Positions 1-8,859 of a stretch of 64,000 nucleotides of DNA are shown piece after piece. Under the pieces are notes generated by a model. It was not told the origin of the DNA. It made no database searches and saw only the letters and a list, made by a program, of their open reading frames with translations. This DNA comes from Geothrix sp. GTDB lineage: Bacteria > Acidobacteriota > Holophagae > Holophagales > Holophagaceae. Positions within the stretch are counted from its first letter, which is position 1. Each line of letters begins with the position of its first letter. A program made the position numbers and the translations under genes. The DNA is taken from positions 741,905-805,904 of the forward strand of contig NZ_JAHRYQ010000002.1 of NCBI RefSeq assembly GCF_020622065.1, read 5' to 3'.

Positions 1-1124
1 ATGAGCTGCTTCTCGGCGTGATACTCGAAGAGATCGCCCAGCAGGGTGCCCACAGTTTTCTTCTCTACATCCTCGATGTGCACGGCCTTGGCCAGGGCGC
101 GCACGCTGTCGCCGTCTTCCAGAAGATGCCGGTCAATGGCGCCGTACTGGGCGATGGCATCCTTCATGGTGAGGCGCCGGAAGGGCGCGGCGTAGGAGAT
201 CATCTCCTCGCCCCAGGGCAGCTGCTGGGAGCCCATGACCTCGCGGGTCACGGTCAGGAACAGGTTCTCCGTGAGGGTCATCATGTCCCGCAGGTCGCTG
301 CCTGCTTCGTACATCTCCATCATGGTGAATTCAGGATTGTGCCGGACGCTGATGCCCTCGTTGCGGAAGCTGCGATTGATCTCGAAGACCTTCTCGAAGC
401 CGCCCACGATGAGGCGCTTGAGGTACAGCTCCGGCGCGATGCGCAGGTAGAGGTCCATGTCCAGGGCGTTGTGGTGCGTGATGAAGGGTCGGGCAGTGGC
501 GCCGCCCGGGATGGGCTGCATCATGGGGGTCTCGACTTCGAGGTAGCCCTGCTCTTCCATGAACCGCCGCACGGCGCTGACGATGCGCGAACGGGTCTGG
601 AAGGTCTTCAGCACCTCGCCGTTGGAGATGAGATCCAGGTACCGCTGGCGATAGCGCTGCTCCTTGTCCTGCAGGCCGTGCCACTTCTCGGGCAGGGGCA
701 GCAGGGCCTTGGAGAGGAACTGGATCTCCTTCACCCGCACGCTCAGCTCGCCGGTCTTCGTGCGCATGAGGGGGCCGGTGACACTGATGAAATCGCCCAT
801 ATCCAGAAGCTTGATGACCTCCCAGCTGGTCTCGGACAGGTCGTTCATCCGGAAGAAGCCCTGGATCTTCTCCCCGTTCTCCGTGAGGTGGGCGAAGACG
901 CTCTTCCCCATTTCGCGAATGGCGAGCACGCGGCCCATGACCGACACCGTGAGGCCCAGGCCCTCCAGCTTCTCGTTGGGCCAGGCTTCCGCGTCGGCGT
1001 AGGTCGCGGCCAGCTGGGCAATGCCGTGGGTGCGCTTCGCCTTCCGCGGCCAGGCCTCGAGGCCCAGGCCCTTCAGCTTCTCGAGCTTCTCAAGGCGCAC
1101 ATCGCGATACTGGTTGGGCTGCAT
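1..1124 (-). CDS. lysS: Lysine--tRNA ligase, class II (3' end cut by window edge)
   Basis: Charges tRNA-Lys with lysine in the cytoplasm. About 374 N-terminal residues are visible; the family is usually near 500, so the C-terminal catalytic part (motif 3) lies outside the window. The OB-fold anticodon-binding domain comes first (around residues 55-140, with GRVLAIREMGKSVFAHL), followed by the class II core. The flipping-loop/motif 2 stretch RNEGISVRHNPEFT is intact. The ATG at 1124 is chosen because translation from it begins directly with the usual LysS N-terminus. The gene stands alone; the next gene upstream is an unrelated outer-membrane protein on the same strand. Family assignment is secure. 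Confidence 0.96.
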   Translation of the reverse strand, partial: MQPNQYRDVRLEKLEKLKGLGLEAWPRKAKRTHGIAQLAATYADAEAWPNEKLEGLGLTVSVMGRVLAIREMGKSVFAHLTENGEKIQGFFRMNDLSETSWEVIKLLDMGDFISVTGPLMRTKTGELSVRVKEIQFLSKALLPLPEKWHGLQDKEQRYRQRYLDLISNGEVLKTFQTRSRIVSAVRRFMEEQGYLEVETPMMQPIPGGATARPFITHHNALDMDLYLRIAPELYLKRLIVGGFEKVFEINRSFRNEGISVRHNPEFTMMEMYEAGSDLRDMMTLTENLFLTVTREVMGSQQLPWGEEMISYAAPFRRLTMKDAIAQYGAIDRHLLEDGDSVRALAKAVHIEDVEKKTVGTLLGDLFEYHAEKQL

Positions 1125-1162
1125 GGGGACTCCGGCACGGAACTGTCTAGTTTAGCGGAGGC

Positions 1163-2128
1163 TCAGGAATGCCCGAAGCGATAGGCCACGAAGCCTGTCA
1201 CATCCGGGGCCGTGAAGGTGCCGGCCTCTTCGCTGAACCCGAAACGCCACTGGGGAAGGCGCGTGTGGCGGAAGGTCCAGTGCTGCTGCCAGCCGGCGCG
1301 GTCGAGGCGCGCCAAGCCGGTGCGGTAGGGACTCCCGGCGTAGCCCAGGCTGACCTCGATACCGATGCCAGAGATCAGCCCCGCCCCCTCGCCCTGCCAG
1401 CCCAGGCTGGCCCAGGCCCGGCTGAACGAGGTCTTGTCCATGACCGCCCTCAGGGGACTGTCTTTCGGCAGCCCCAGAATCACCCGCTCCGCCTGACCGA
1501 AGAGCCGCCAGCGGCCATAGCGCCGCCACAGGGCCGCGCCCACCAGACCGTCGGTGCCGCCGGTGCCGGAAAAATCGGACTGCTTGCCCGTGGGCAGTTG
1601 CACCGAGGCGCCGAAGCGCCCGCCGGCCTCGGCGGTGCCGAAGGGCCGGATCCAGGCCACATCCAGGTCCATGAGCGTCAGTCCCGGGCGCGTGAGGTCC
1701 CCGATCACGCGGCCATCGCGCTCCAGGTGGTAGACGAGCCGGTTCTTCGGCGCATCCTCCCGGCCCCCCTGGGGCATGTTGAACATCTGATGCCAGTTCC
1801 ACATGGCCTGGTCGGCGATGCCTGCGGAGCGTGAGGCCAGACGGGCCCGGACATTGATCCGCGAGGAGCCGGCCTTCATCGCCCAGTCCGCCATCAGCTG
1901 CCATTCCTCGCCGTCCAGGCGCGCGAAGCTGCGCCCGTCGGCGCTGCGTTCCAGATCCGGGCGCAGCATCTGGCTGGTGGCCTCTATGGCCAACTCGCTG
2001 GTACCTTCAGGCAGCGGCTCGGGGAAACCCTCAAACCAGGCCACGCGGTTGGGGCGCGGAGTCTCCTGGGCCATGAGCCCGCCGGCCATCATTGCAACTC
2101 CCAACACCCATAGATTGACGCAGGTCAC
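1163..2128 (-). CDS. DUF3187 family outer-membrane protein
   Basis: Exported protein of 321 residues with a signal peptide (hydrophobic stretch ending near GGLMAQ). The body alternates short beta-strand-like segments and ends in an aromatic-rich strand (GFVAYRFGHS), as in outer-membrane beta-barrels. The WNWHQMFNMPQGGRED segment and the order of conserved blocks match DUF3187, a family of unknown function. The GTG at 2128 is preferred because GGGAGG sits four bases ahead of it; an ATG at 2140 is the alternative and would add four residues. No neighbour suggests a pathway. Family call is fairly confident, function is unknown. Confidence 0.75.
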   Translation of the reverse strand: MTCVNLWVLGVAMMAGGLMAQETPRPNRVAWFEGFPEPLPEGTSELAIEATSQMLRPDLERSADGRSFARLDGEEWQLMADWAMKAGSSRINVRARLASRSAGIADQAMWNWHQMFNMPQGGREDAPKNRLVYHLERDGRVIGDLTRPGLTLMDLDVAWIRPFGTAEAGGRFGASVQLPTGKQSDFSGTGGTDGLVGAALWRRYGRWRLFGQAERVILGLPKDSPLRAVMDKTSFSRAWASLGWQGEGAGLISGIGIEVSLGYAGSPYRTGLARLDRAGWQQHWTFRHTRLPQWRFGFSEEAGTFTAPDVTGFVAYRFGHS

Positions 2129-2318
2129 GGCACCTCCCATTGTTCCCGTCCATACTCTCTTTCAGCATCTCGCATCATGCGCGGGTCTTTCCAGCTCGAT
2201 TAATTCCACGATGGTCATCAAATAATGACGACCCATCGGTAGACGATGCCCGTATGATGATCCAACCCCGCTCCTTCATAGCCCCATCCTCCAACGCCCC
2301 TCTTCTCTGGAGCCAGCC

Positions 2319-3629
2319 ATGACACGCCTGAAATCCCTCCTCCTGGAGAAGATCCAGGAACACCGTCCCCGCATCCAGAAGCTCACCAAAGAGTTCGCGG
2401 ATGTGGTCATCGACCAGGTGACCATCAGCCAGACCATCGGCGGCGCCCGCGACATCCACTCGCTCGTAACCGACATCTCCTACCTGGACCCCCAGGAGGG
2501 CATCCGGTTCCGCGGCAAGAACATCCCCGAGACCTTCGCCGCCCTGCCCAAGGCCGCCGGCGGCGAATACCCCACGGTGGAAGCCTTCTGGTTCTTCCTC
2601 CTCACGGGTGACATCCCTACCCAGGCCGAGACCGACGAAGTCCTCGCCGACTTCCAGGCCCGCGCCAAGGTGCCCCCCTATGTCTTCGAAGTCCTCCGGG
2701 CCATGCCCAAGGACAGCCACCCGATGGCCATGCTGTCCACGGCGGTGCTGGCCATGCAGAAGGACAGCATCTTTGCCTCGAAATACCACGAGACGAAGAA
2801 GAACGACTACTGGGACACGATGTACGAGGACGCCAGCAACCTCGTCGCCCGCCTGCCCGAGATCGCGGCCTTCATCTACCGCCTGAAGTACAAGAACGGC
2901 GACATCATCGCGCCGAAGCCGGGCCTGGACATGGGCGCCAACTTCGCCCACATGATGGGCATCGCCAAGCCCTACGACGATGTGGCCCGCATGTACTTCA
3001 TCCTCCACAGCGACCATGAGAGCGGCAATGTCAGCGCCCACGCCACCCACCTGGTGGCCTCCGCGCTGTCCGATGCCTTCTACAGCTTCAGCGCCGGCCT
3101 GAACGGCCTGGCGGGCCCCCTGCACGGCCTGGCCAACCAGGAAGTGCTGGACTGGATCATGGGCTTCCAGAAGAAGCTCAACGGCGCCGAGCCCACCGAG
3201 GAGAATGTGAAGCAGGCCCTCTGGGACACGCTGAACTCCGGCCATGTCATTCCCGGCTACGGCCATGCGGTGCTGCGCCGCACCGACCCCCGCTACACCG
3301 CGCAGATGGAGTTCTGCCTCAAGCACCTGCCCAACGATCCCCTCTTCAAGCTCGTCAACACCATCTACAAGGTGGCCCCCGGCGTGCTCACCGAGCAGGG
3401 CAAGACCAAGAACCCCTGGCCCAATGTGGATGCCCAGAGCGGTGTGATCCAGTGGTACTACGGCCTGAAGGAGTACGACTTCTACACCGTGCTGTTCGGC
3501 GTGGGCCGCGCCCTGGGCGTGCTGGCCAACATCACCTGGGACCGTGCCCTGGGCTACCCCCTGGAGCGCCCCAAGTCCGTCACCACCGCCATGCTCGAAG
3601 AGTGGGCAGCCAAGGGCGGCCGGAAATAG
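2319..3629 (+). CDS. gltA: Citrate synthase, eukaryote/Geobacter-like type
   Basis: Condenses oxaloacetate and acetyl-CoA to citrate, the entry step of the TCA cycle. The 436-residue protein resembles the mitochondrial-type enzyme rather than the E. coli hexameric type: its blocks GPLHGLANQEV (His269), GYGHAVLR (His316) and NVDAQSGV (Asp371) carry the catalytic His, His and Asp at offsets nearly identical to those of the pig enzyme. This branch is known from Geobacteraceae. ATG 2319 has a GGAG ribosome-binding site seven bases upstream. The gene is monocistronic, closed by a strong hairpin terminator. No NADH-binding N-terminal domain is evident. Confidence 0.96.
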   Translation: MTRLKSLLLEKIQEHRPRIQKLTKEFADVVIDQVTISQTIGGARDIHSLVTDISYLDPQEGIRFRGKNIPETFAALPKAAGGEYPTVEAFWFFLLTGDIPTQAETDEVLADFQARAKVPPYVFEVLRAMPKDSHPMAMLSTAVLAMQKDSIFASKYHETKKNDYWDTMYEDASNLVARLPEIAAFIYRLKYKNGDIIAPKPGLDMGANFAHMMGIAKPYDDVARMYFILHSDHESGNVSAHATHLVASALSDAFYSFSAGLNGLAGPLHGLANQEVLDWIMGFQKKLNGAEPTEENVKQALWDTLNSGHVIPGYGHAVLRRTDPRYTAQMEFCLKHLPNDPLFKLVNTIYKVAPGVLTEQGKTKNPWPNVDAQSGVIQWYYGLKEYDFYTVLFGVGRALGVLANITWDRALGYPLERPKSVTTAMLEEWAAKGGRK

Positions 3630-3650
3630 CGCCAGTCTTCAGCCTTCAGA

Positions 3651-3683
3651 AAAACGGCGGGCCAGATGGCCCGCCGTTTTTCT
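3651..3683. terminator. Rho-independent terminator between gltA and pyrG
   Basis: A 13-bp perfect stem (AAAACGGCGGGCC, loop AGAT) followed by a T run on the plus strand and an A run on the other side. It ends gltA and, being symmetrical, can also serve the convergent pyrG transcript. Confidence 0.9.
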
Positions 3684-3698
3684 GGCTTGGTAAACCGA

Positions 3699-5309
3699 TC
3701 AGCCTCGGGCCTGGGCGCTGGCTTTGACGAAGGCCGTGAACAGAGGATGCGGATTCAGGGGGCGGCTCTTGAACTCGGGATGGAACTGGCAGGCCAGAAA
3801 GTAGGGGTGGTCCTTCAGCTCCACGATCTCCACGAAGACGCCGTCGGGGCTCATCCCCGTGAACACCAGGCCCTTGTCCTCCAGGGCCTTCTTGTACTCG
3901 TGGTTGAACTCGTAGCGGTGGCGATGGCGCTCGCTGATCTCCGTGGCCCCGTAGGCCGTGGCGGCCTGGCTCTCCGGTGCAAGGCGGCAGGGATAGGCGC
4001 CCAGGCGCATGGTGCCGCCCAGTTCCTCCACATCCACCAGTTCCCGAAGCTTGAAGATGATCTTGTGCTTCGGGGCGTCGTCGAACTCGGTGGAGTCGGC
4101 GCCGTCCAGACCCGCCACATTCCGGGCGAACTCCACGGAAGCCATCTGCATGCCCAGGCAGATGCCGAAGAAGGGGATGCGGTGTTCGCGGGCGTACTGG
4201 ATCGACTTGATCATGCCGCGCGTGCCGCGGACCCCGAAGCCGCCGGGCACCAGGATGCCCTGGCAGTCCTGGAGGAAGGTCGCCGGATCCTGGTTCTCCA
4301 GCTCCTCCGCCTCAATCCACTTGAGGTCCACATGGGTCTCGAGGCCGTAGCCGGCGTGATGCAGGGCCTCGATGAGGCTCTTGTAGCTCTCCTTGAACTC
4401 CACATACTTGCCCACCACGCCGATGCGAACGCTGCCCTTGGGGTTGCGGATGCGGCGGAGCAGGCTCTGCCAGGCGCTCAGGTCGGGTTCCTTCTCCCCG
4501 AGCCCGAGGAGGGCCGCGGCCTTGGCGTCCAGCCCTTCGAGGTGCAGGTTCAGCGGCACTTCGTAGATGGAGTGGGCGTCCCGGCAGCTGAACACCGCGT
4601 CGGGCGTGACGGAGCAGAACAGGGCGATCTTGTCCTTCAGGTCCCGGGGGATGTCCTGTTCGGCGCGGCAGAGCAGGACATCGGGCTGGATGCCCAGGGC
4701 CCGGAGCTCCTTCACGCTGTGCTGGGTGGGCTTCGACTTCAGCTCACCCGCCGCCTTGATGTAGGGCACGAAGGTGAGGTGCATGTTGATGGCGTTGGCC
4801 TTCATCTGGGAATCCAGGCCGGCCTCGAGCTTGAACTGTCGGATGGCCTCGAGGAAGGGCTGGCTCTCGATGTCGCCCACCGTGCCACCGATCTCGACGA
4901 TCACCACATCCATGTCCTTGGCGACCTTCTTCATCACGGCTTTGATCTCGTCTGTGATGTGCGGGATCACTTGCACGGTCTTGCCCAGGTAGTCGCCGCG
5001 GCGCTCCTTCTGGATCACCGTGTTGTAGATGCGTCCTGTGGTGATGGTGTGGTTCTGCGTGGTGGGCACCGAGGTGAACCGCTCGTAGTGCCCCAGATCC
5101 AGGTCGGTCTCGGCGCCGTCGTCCGTGACGAAGACTTCACCGTGCTGGAACGGCGACATGGTGCCGGGGTCCACATTGAGGTAGGGATCCATCTTCATGA
5201 GCGTGACCTTGAGGCCACGCGCCTCCAGCAGCGCGCCCAGGCTGGCCGCGGCAATCCCCTTGCCCAGCGAACTCAGCACGCCGCCCGTCACGAAAACATA
5301 CTTGGTCAT
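3699..5309 (-). CDS. pyrG: CTP synthase (glutamine hydrolysing)
   Basis: Makes CTP from UTP, ATP and glutamine. The 536 residues have the two expected parts: an N-terminal synthetase domain starting [18 protein letters not shown] (nucleotide-binding loop) and a C-terminal class I glutamine amidotransferase domain with the nucleophile elbow GICLGMQ and the His-Glu pair in [10 protein letters not shown]. The open frame continues far upstream, but ATG 5309 is the family start and lies eight bases after the argS stop, so argS and pyrG look co-transcribed and possibly translationally coupled. Length is typical. Confidence 0.97.
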   Translation of the reverse strand: MTKYVFVTGGVLSSLGKGIAAASLGALLEARGLKVTLMKMDPYLNVDPGTMSPFQHGEVFVTDDGAETDLDLGHYERFTSVPTTQNHTITTGRIYNTVIQKERRGDYLGKTVQVIPHITDEIKAVMKKVAKDMDVVIVEIGGTVGDIESQPFLEAIRQFKLEAGLDSQMKANAINMHLTFVPYIKAAGELKSKPTQHSVKELRALGIQPDVLLCRAEQDIPRDLKDKIALFCSVTPDAVFSCRDAHSIYEVPLNLHLEGLDAKAAALLGLGEKEPDLSAWQSLLRRIRNPKGSVRIGVVGKYVEFKESYKSLIEALHHAGYGLETHVDLKWIEAEELENQDPATFLQDCQGILVPGGFGVRGTRGMIKSIQYAREHRIPFFGICLGMQMASVEFARNVAGLDGADSTEFDDAPKHKIIFKLRELVDVEELGGTMRLGAYPCRLAPESQAATAYGATEISERHRHRYEFNHEYKKALEDKGLVFTGMSPDGVFVEIVELKDHPYFLACQFHPEFKSRPLNPHPLFTAFVKASAQARG

Positions 5310-5317
5310 GGAATCTC

Positions 5318-7117
5318 CTACATCTCGTCGGGGGCCTGGATGCCCATGAGGAAGAGCCCCTGGCGGAGGGCGCGGGCGGTGGCGACGCACAGGGCAAGCC
5401 GGGCCTCGCGAACCTCGGGGGCGTTTTCCGGGGCCAGGATGGGGCAATTGGTATAGAAGCCGCTGAAGGAGCGCGCCACGGCCACCAGCTGACGCGCGAG
5501 CGGCGTGGCCATGCAGCCGTCGGCCACCGCGGCCACCGCCCCCGGAAGACCGGCCAGCTCGAAGAGCAGGGATTGGGCTTCGGGTGCATCCAGACCGGTG
5601 AGCTGGCTCGGAAGCGGCGCGTCCGGGTAGGAAAGGAAGGGACCATGGGTTGATTGGACCTGTGCCTTCATCGCCCAATCCCCGCCAGCCTTGCGCAGGA
5701 CGCTGAGGATGCGGGCATGGGCGTACTGCACATAGGGCCCGGTGTCGCCGTCCAGCGCGATGACGCGGTCCCAGGTGAAGGTGATGGGCTTCACGCGGTC
5801 GTTCATGGCGTCGAAGAACACCACGGCGCCCATGCCGAGCATTTCGGACACCTCCGCCTTGCCCTTCAGGTCGGGGTTCTTCTCCTCGATGATCGCGGCC
5901 ACGCGCTCGCGGGCCTCGTCGAGCACATCTTCCAGGAAGATGACATTGCCCTTGCGGGTACTCATCTTGCCCTCGGGCAGCTTGATCATGCCGAAGGGCG
6001 TGTGCAGCATCCGGCCCTTGAACCAGGGATCCAGCTTGTCGAGTACGGCGAAGATCTGCTGGAAGTGGAGCACCTGATCCGTGCCCACCACATAGAGGCA
6101 ACGGTCGAAGCCGTAGGCCTCCTTGCGGTAGAGGGCGGCGGCCAAGTCGCGGGTGGCGTAGATGCTCGTGCCATCCCCCTTCTGGACCAGGCAGGGCGTG
6201 GTGATGCCCACATCCTCCAGGTTGATGATGCGGGCCCCCTTGTCGCCCTCCACCAGAAGACCCGCTTCCTCCAGGCGCTGCAGGGTGGAGGCGAGCTGAT
6301 CCTCGTAGAAGGCCTCGCCCTGTTCCAGGGTGTCGAAGCGCACGCCCAGCCGGTCGTAGATGCGCTGGAACTCCTTCAATGAGATCTCGCGGAACCAGCT
6401 CCAGAACCGCCGGGCCTCGGCATCCCCGGCCTCCAGGCGCTTGAACCAGTCCCGCGCCTCGTCGCGCATGGCTGGATCGTTCTCTTCTTCCGCATGGAAG
6501 CGGACATACAGCTGGAAGAGCCGGAACAGGGGGGTGCGGCGCTTCTCCGGGGCCGGCTCGGCCCAGTCGAAGTCTGCTTCCAGCGCGGTGTTCCCCCCCT
6601 GGGCCCAGCGGGTGTAGGCGGCCAGCAGGGTGCCGAACTGGGTGCCCCAGTCGCCCAGGTGGTTGAGGCGGACCACCTCGTAGCCCAGGAACTGATGGGT
6701 CTGGGCGAGGGCGTGGCCGATCATGGTGGAGCGCAGATGGCCGATGGTGAAGAGCTTGGCGATGTTCGGCGAGCTGTACTCGACGATCACCTTCCGGCCC
6801 TGGGCCGGGCGCGCGCCGTAGGGACGATCGGGCGGTGCTTCGAGGATCGCTCCCAGCACGGCCTGGGCGCGGGTTCCCGGCGCCAGCTTCAGGTTCAGGT
6901 AGGGACCCGTGGCCACAACCTTGGCGCCTTGGACGCTCATCGCGGCGGCCAACTCCTGCGCCAGCTGCACGGGGTTTTTCCCCAGCTGCTTGGCGGCGCG
7001 GAAGCAGGGGAAGGCCAGGTCGCCCAGCTCACCGGACTTCGGCCGTTCCAGCGTGATGTCCACGCCGGGCAGGGCCTCCCCCAGCTGCTGTTCGAAAATG
7101 CGTCGCAAAGCGTCCAT
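5318..7117 (-). CDS. argS: Arginine--tRNA ligase
   Basis: Charges tRNA-Arg. Class I enzyme of 599 residues: an N-terminal additional domain, the HIGH-type motif as FTIGHLRST, the KMSKS-type motif as KMSTRKG, and a C-terminal DALR anticodon-binding domain. ATG 7117 is preferred over the in-frame TTG at 7126 because GAGG lies ten bases upstream of the ATG but abuts the TTG. It sits between the transketolase subunit (33 bases upstream) and pyrG (8 bases downstream) in an apparent minus-strand operon. The leader just before the start belongs to a near-repeat also found upstream of the cupin gene at 14,693. Confidence 0.96.
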   Translation of the reverse strand: MDALRRIFEQQLGEALPGVDITLERPKSGELGDLAFPCFRAAKQLGKNPVQLAQELAAAMSVQGAKVVATGPYLNLKLAPGTRAQAVLGAILEAPPDRPYGARPAQGRKVIVEYSSPNIAKLFTIGHLRSTMIGHALAQTHQFLGYEVVRLNHLGDWGTQFGTLLAAYTRWAQGGNTALEADFDWAEPAPEKRRTPLFRLFQLYVRFHAEEENDPAMRDEARDWFKRLEAGDAEARRFWSWFREISLKEFQRIYDRLGVRFDTLEQGEAFYEDQLASTLQRLEEAGLLVEGDKGARIINLEDVGITTPCLVQKGDGTSIYATRDLAAALYRKEAYGFDRCLYVVGTDQVLHFQQIFAVLDKLDPWFKGRMLHTPFGMIKLPEGKMSTRKGNVIFLEDVLDEARERVAAIIEEKNPDLKGKAEVSEMLGMGAVVFFDAMNDRVKPITFTWDRVIALDGDTGPYVQYAHARILSVLRKAGGDWAMKAQVQSTHGPFLSYPDAPLPSQLTGLDAPEAQSLLFELAGLPGAVAAVADGCMATPLARQLVAVARSFSGFYTNCPILAPENAPEVREARLALCVATARALRQGLFLMGIQAPDEM

Positions 7118-7150
7118 CCGGGTCAATCCTCAGTCTTCATTCTTCGGGGG

Positions 7151-7981
7151 TCAGTCGGCCAGTTCGGCCAAGGCCTTCTCGTAGTCGTCCTGCTTGGGGG
7201 CCACGCCATGCCAACCGGCCTGGTTCTCCATGAAGCTCACGCCCTTGCCCTTCACGGTGCGGGCGCAGATCATCGCGGGCTGGCCCTTCACCGTGCGCGC
7301 CCAGGCCAGGGCCTCCAGGATCTGCGTGAAATCGTGACCGTCGATCTCCTTCACGGCCCACCCGAACGCGCGCCACTTGTCGGGCACCGGGTTGATGTTC
7401 ATGACCTTCTTCACATCGCCGTCGATCTGCAGGCCATTGAGGTCGTGGAAGACGCAGAGGTTGTCCAGCTTGTGGTGGGGCGCGGCCATGGCCGCCTCCC
7501 AGATCACGCCCTCCTGGCTCTCGCCATCCCCCACCACGCAGTAGACGCGGCGGTCGGACTTCTGGACCTTCAGGCCGAGGGCGATGCCCACGGCCTGGGG
7601 CAGGCCCTGGCCCAGGCTGCCGGTGGTGACCTCCACGCCCGGCGTGTAGTGGTTCTCGGCATGGCCCTGGAGCTTCGTGGGGTACTGGCGGAAGGTCTCC
7701 AGCCAGGCCTTGGGGAAGAAGCCCTGGTCGGCGAGGATGGCGTACTGCGCGGGGCAGGCGTGGCCCTTGGAGAGCACGAAGCGGTCCCGGGCCGGATTGG
7801 CCGGATCCTCTGGAAACACGGTCATCTCGTGGTAGTAAAGCGCGACGCCGATGTCGATCCAGCTCAGGCTCCCGCCCGGATGGCCGCTCTGGGCCCGGTA
7901 GACCTGCAGCAGCACATCCCGCCGCAAGGCTTTCGCCTTCGCCGCCAGATCCACGACGGACTCCAGTTTCTGCTGCGACAT
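7151..7981 (-). CDS. Transketolase, N-terminal (TPP-binding) subunit
   Basis: Half of a split transketolase: 276 residues, about the N-terminal 45 percent of the single-chain enzyme. It carries the SGHPGGSLS block, the GQGLPQAVGIALG segment and the TPP/metal motif beginning GDGESQEG and ending near NLCVFHDLNG. In split systems a second chain (pyrimidine-binding plus C-terminal domains) completes the active site in the pentose phosphate pathway. That partner is not next to it here: argS follows downstream and rpsT diverges upstream. ATG 7981 gives the standard start. Identity is firm, exact sugar substrate is not shown by the sequence. Confidence 0.9.
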   Translation of the reverse strand: MSQQKLESVVDLAAKAKALRRDVLLQVYRAQSGHPGGSLSWIDIGVALYYHEMTVFPEDPANPARDRFVLSKGHACPAQYAILADQGFFPKAWLETFRQYPTKLQGHAENHYTPGVEVTTGSLGQGLPQAVGIALGLKVQKSDRRVYCVVGDGESQEGVIWEAAMAAPHHKLDNLCVFHDLNGLQIDGDVKKVMNINPVPDKWRAFGWAVKEIDGHDFTQILEALAWARTVKGQPAMICARTVKGKGVSFMENQAGWHGVAPKQDDYEKALAELAD

Positions 7982-8081
7982 GACCCCATCCTTCCCGGGA
8001 GGCCATTCGCCTCCGATTAGGATGCCGTGGGGAGGGCCACTTCGGAAGGGGCAATGTCCCCCTGGGGCTGGCCTTTTGCCC

Positions 8082-8109
8082 TTGACCTAAGGGCCGTTTG
8101 CGATAGGAT
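8082..8109 (+). promoter_or_regulatory. Predicted sigma-70-type promoter of rpsT
   Basis: TTGACC (8082-8087) and TAGGAT (8104-8109) are separated by 16 bases and sit about 65 bases ahead of the rpsT start in the gap shared with the divergent transketolase gene. Predicted from sequence only. Confidence 0.5.
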
Positions 8110-8172
8110 GGTCTTTCGCGCTTCCCCAAGCCCCTGCGAGGGGGACTGCCCCGGAAGCTGGAGATCCGACCC

Positions 8173-8436
8173 ATGGCCAATCACAAGTCCGCCGCCAAGA
8201 AGGCCCGCCGCGATGCCGAGGCTCGCCTCCGCAACCGCAGCAACCGTTCCACGCTGAAGACCGCCGTCAAGAAGTTCCTGGCCGTCGTGGCCGAGGGCAA
8301 CAAGACCGAAGCGGCCAAGCAGCTGCCCCTGACCCAGGGCCTGGTGGACAAGGCCTGCCGCAAGGGCGTCATGCACAAGAACGCCGCCGACCGGACCAAG
8401 TCCCGCCTGGCCGCCAAGGTGAACAACCTGGCCTAA
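8173..8436 (+). CDS. rpsT: 30S ribosomal protein S20
   Basis: Binds 16S rRNA in the small subunit. The 87-residue, strongly basic protein begins MANHKSAAKKARR and follows the S20 pattern of three long helices, with the conserved KNAADRTKSRL segment near the C-terminus. ATG 8173 is preceded by GGAG nine bases upstream. It is a single-gene unit, with its own predicted promoter and a hairpin terminator, and lies divergent from the transketolase subunit. Confidence 0.97.
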   Translation: MANHKSAAKKARRDAEARLRNRSNRSTLKTAVKKFLAVVAEGNKTEAAKQLPLTQGLVDKACRKGVMHKNAADRTKSRLAAKVNNLA

Positions 8437-8456
8437 CGAACCAACCCTCTTGAGCA

Positions 8457-8482
8457 AAGGACCCGCAGAGCCGGGTCCTTCG
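8457..8482 (+). terminator. rpsT terminator hairpin
   Basis: Stem AAGGACCCG/CGGGTCCTT with a six-base loop, 20 bases after the rpsT stop, followed by a short pyrimidine stretch (TTCGTGTTT). The T run is weak but the stem is strong. Confidence 0.7.
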
Positions 8483-8513
8483 TGTTTATCGGCTTCCCTG
8501 GGATGCTGGGGGC

Positions 8514-8858
8514 ATGTTCCTCCTCCCCGCCCCCGTGGTGGCGCCCGCCCCCACCGTCCCCCAAAGCCTCGAGGCCCAGACGATCGAGGCCCTGATCCAG
8601 GCCGTGGCGAACCTCGAGGGCGCCGTGTTCATCCGCAATGGCACCGAGCACACCCCAAAGGCCGCGGCCGAGCACCTGCGCCTGAAGTGGAAAAACGCCG
8701 GCCGCCGCGTGAAGACAGCCCCAGAGTTCATCCGTTACTGCGCCAGCGGGAGTTCCGTGAGCGGGAAGCCCTATGAGATGAGGCTCAAGGACGGTCGCAC
8801 GGTGCTCGCGCGGGACTGGCTCTGGACCGAGCTGAAGCGGATGGAAGCGGCCCGGTAG
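8514..8858 (+). CDS. DUF5329 family protein
   Basis: Small protein of 114 residues. After a short hydrophobic, Pro/Ala-rich N-terminus the body carries FIRNGTEHTPKAAAEHLRLK, then a KTAPEFIRYCASGSS block and SGKPYEMR, the hallmark order of DUF5329, whose function is unknown. The N-terminus is too short for a convincing signal peptide, although related proteins are often exported. It follows the rpsT terminator closely and ends one base before the convergent gluQ gene, so it is probably transcribed alone. Confidence 0.75.
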   Translation: MFLLPAPVVAPAPTVPQSLEAQTIEALIQAVANLEGAVFIRNGTEHTPKAAAEHLRLKWKNAGRRVKTAPEFIRYCASGSSVSGKPYEMRLKDGRTVLARDWLWTELKRMEAAR

Positions 8859-8859
8859 G

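Noticed and set aside
3666-5456. Long plus-strand frame opposite pyrG
   Set aside because: Antisense shadow of a GC-rich gene; its translation is His/Gly/Leu-rich with no family, while pyrG on the other strand is unmistakable.
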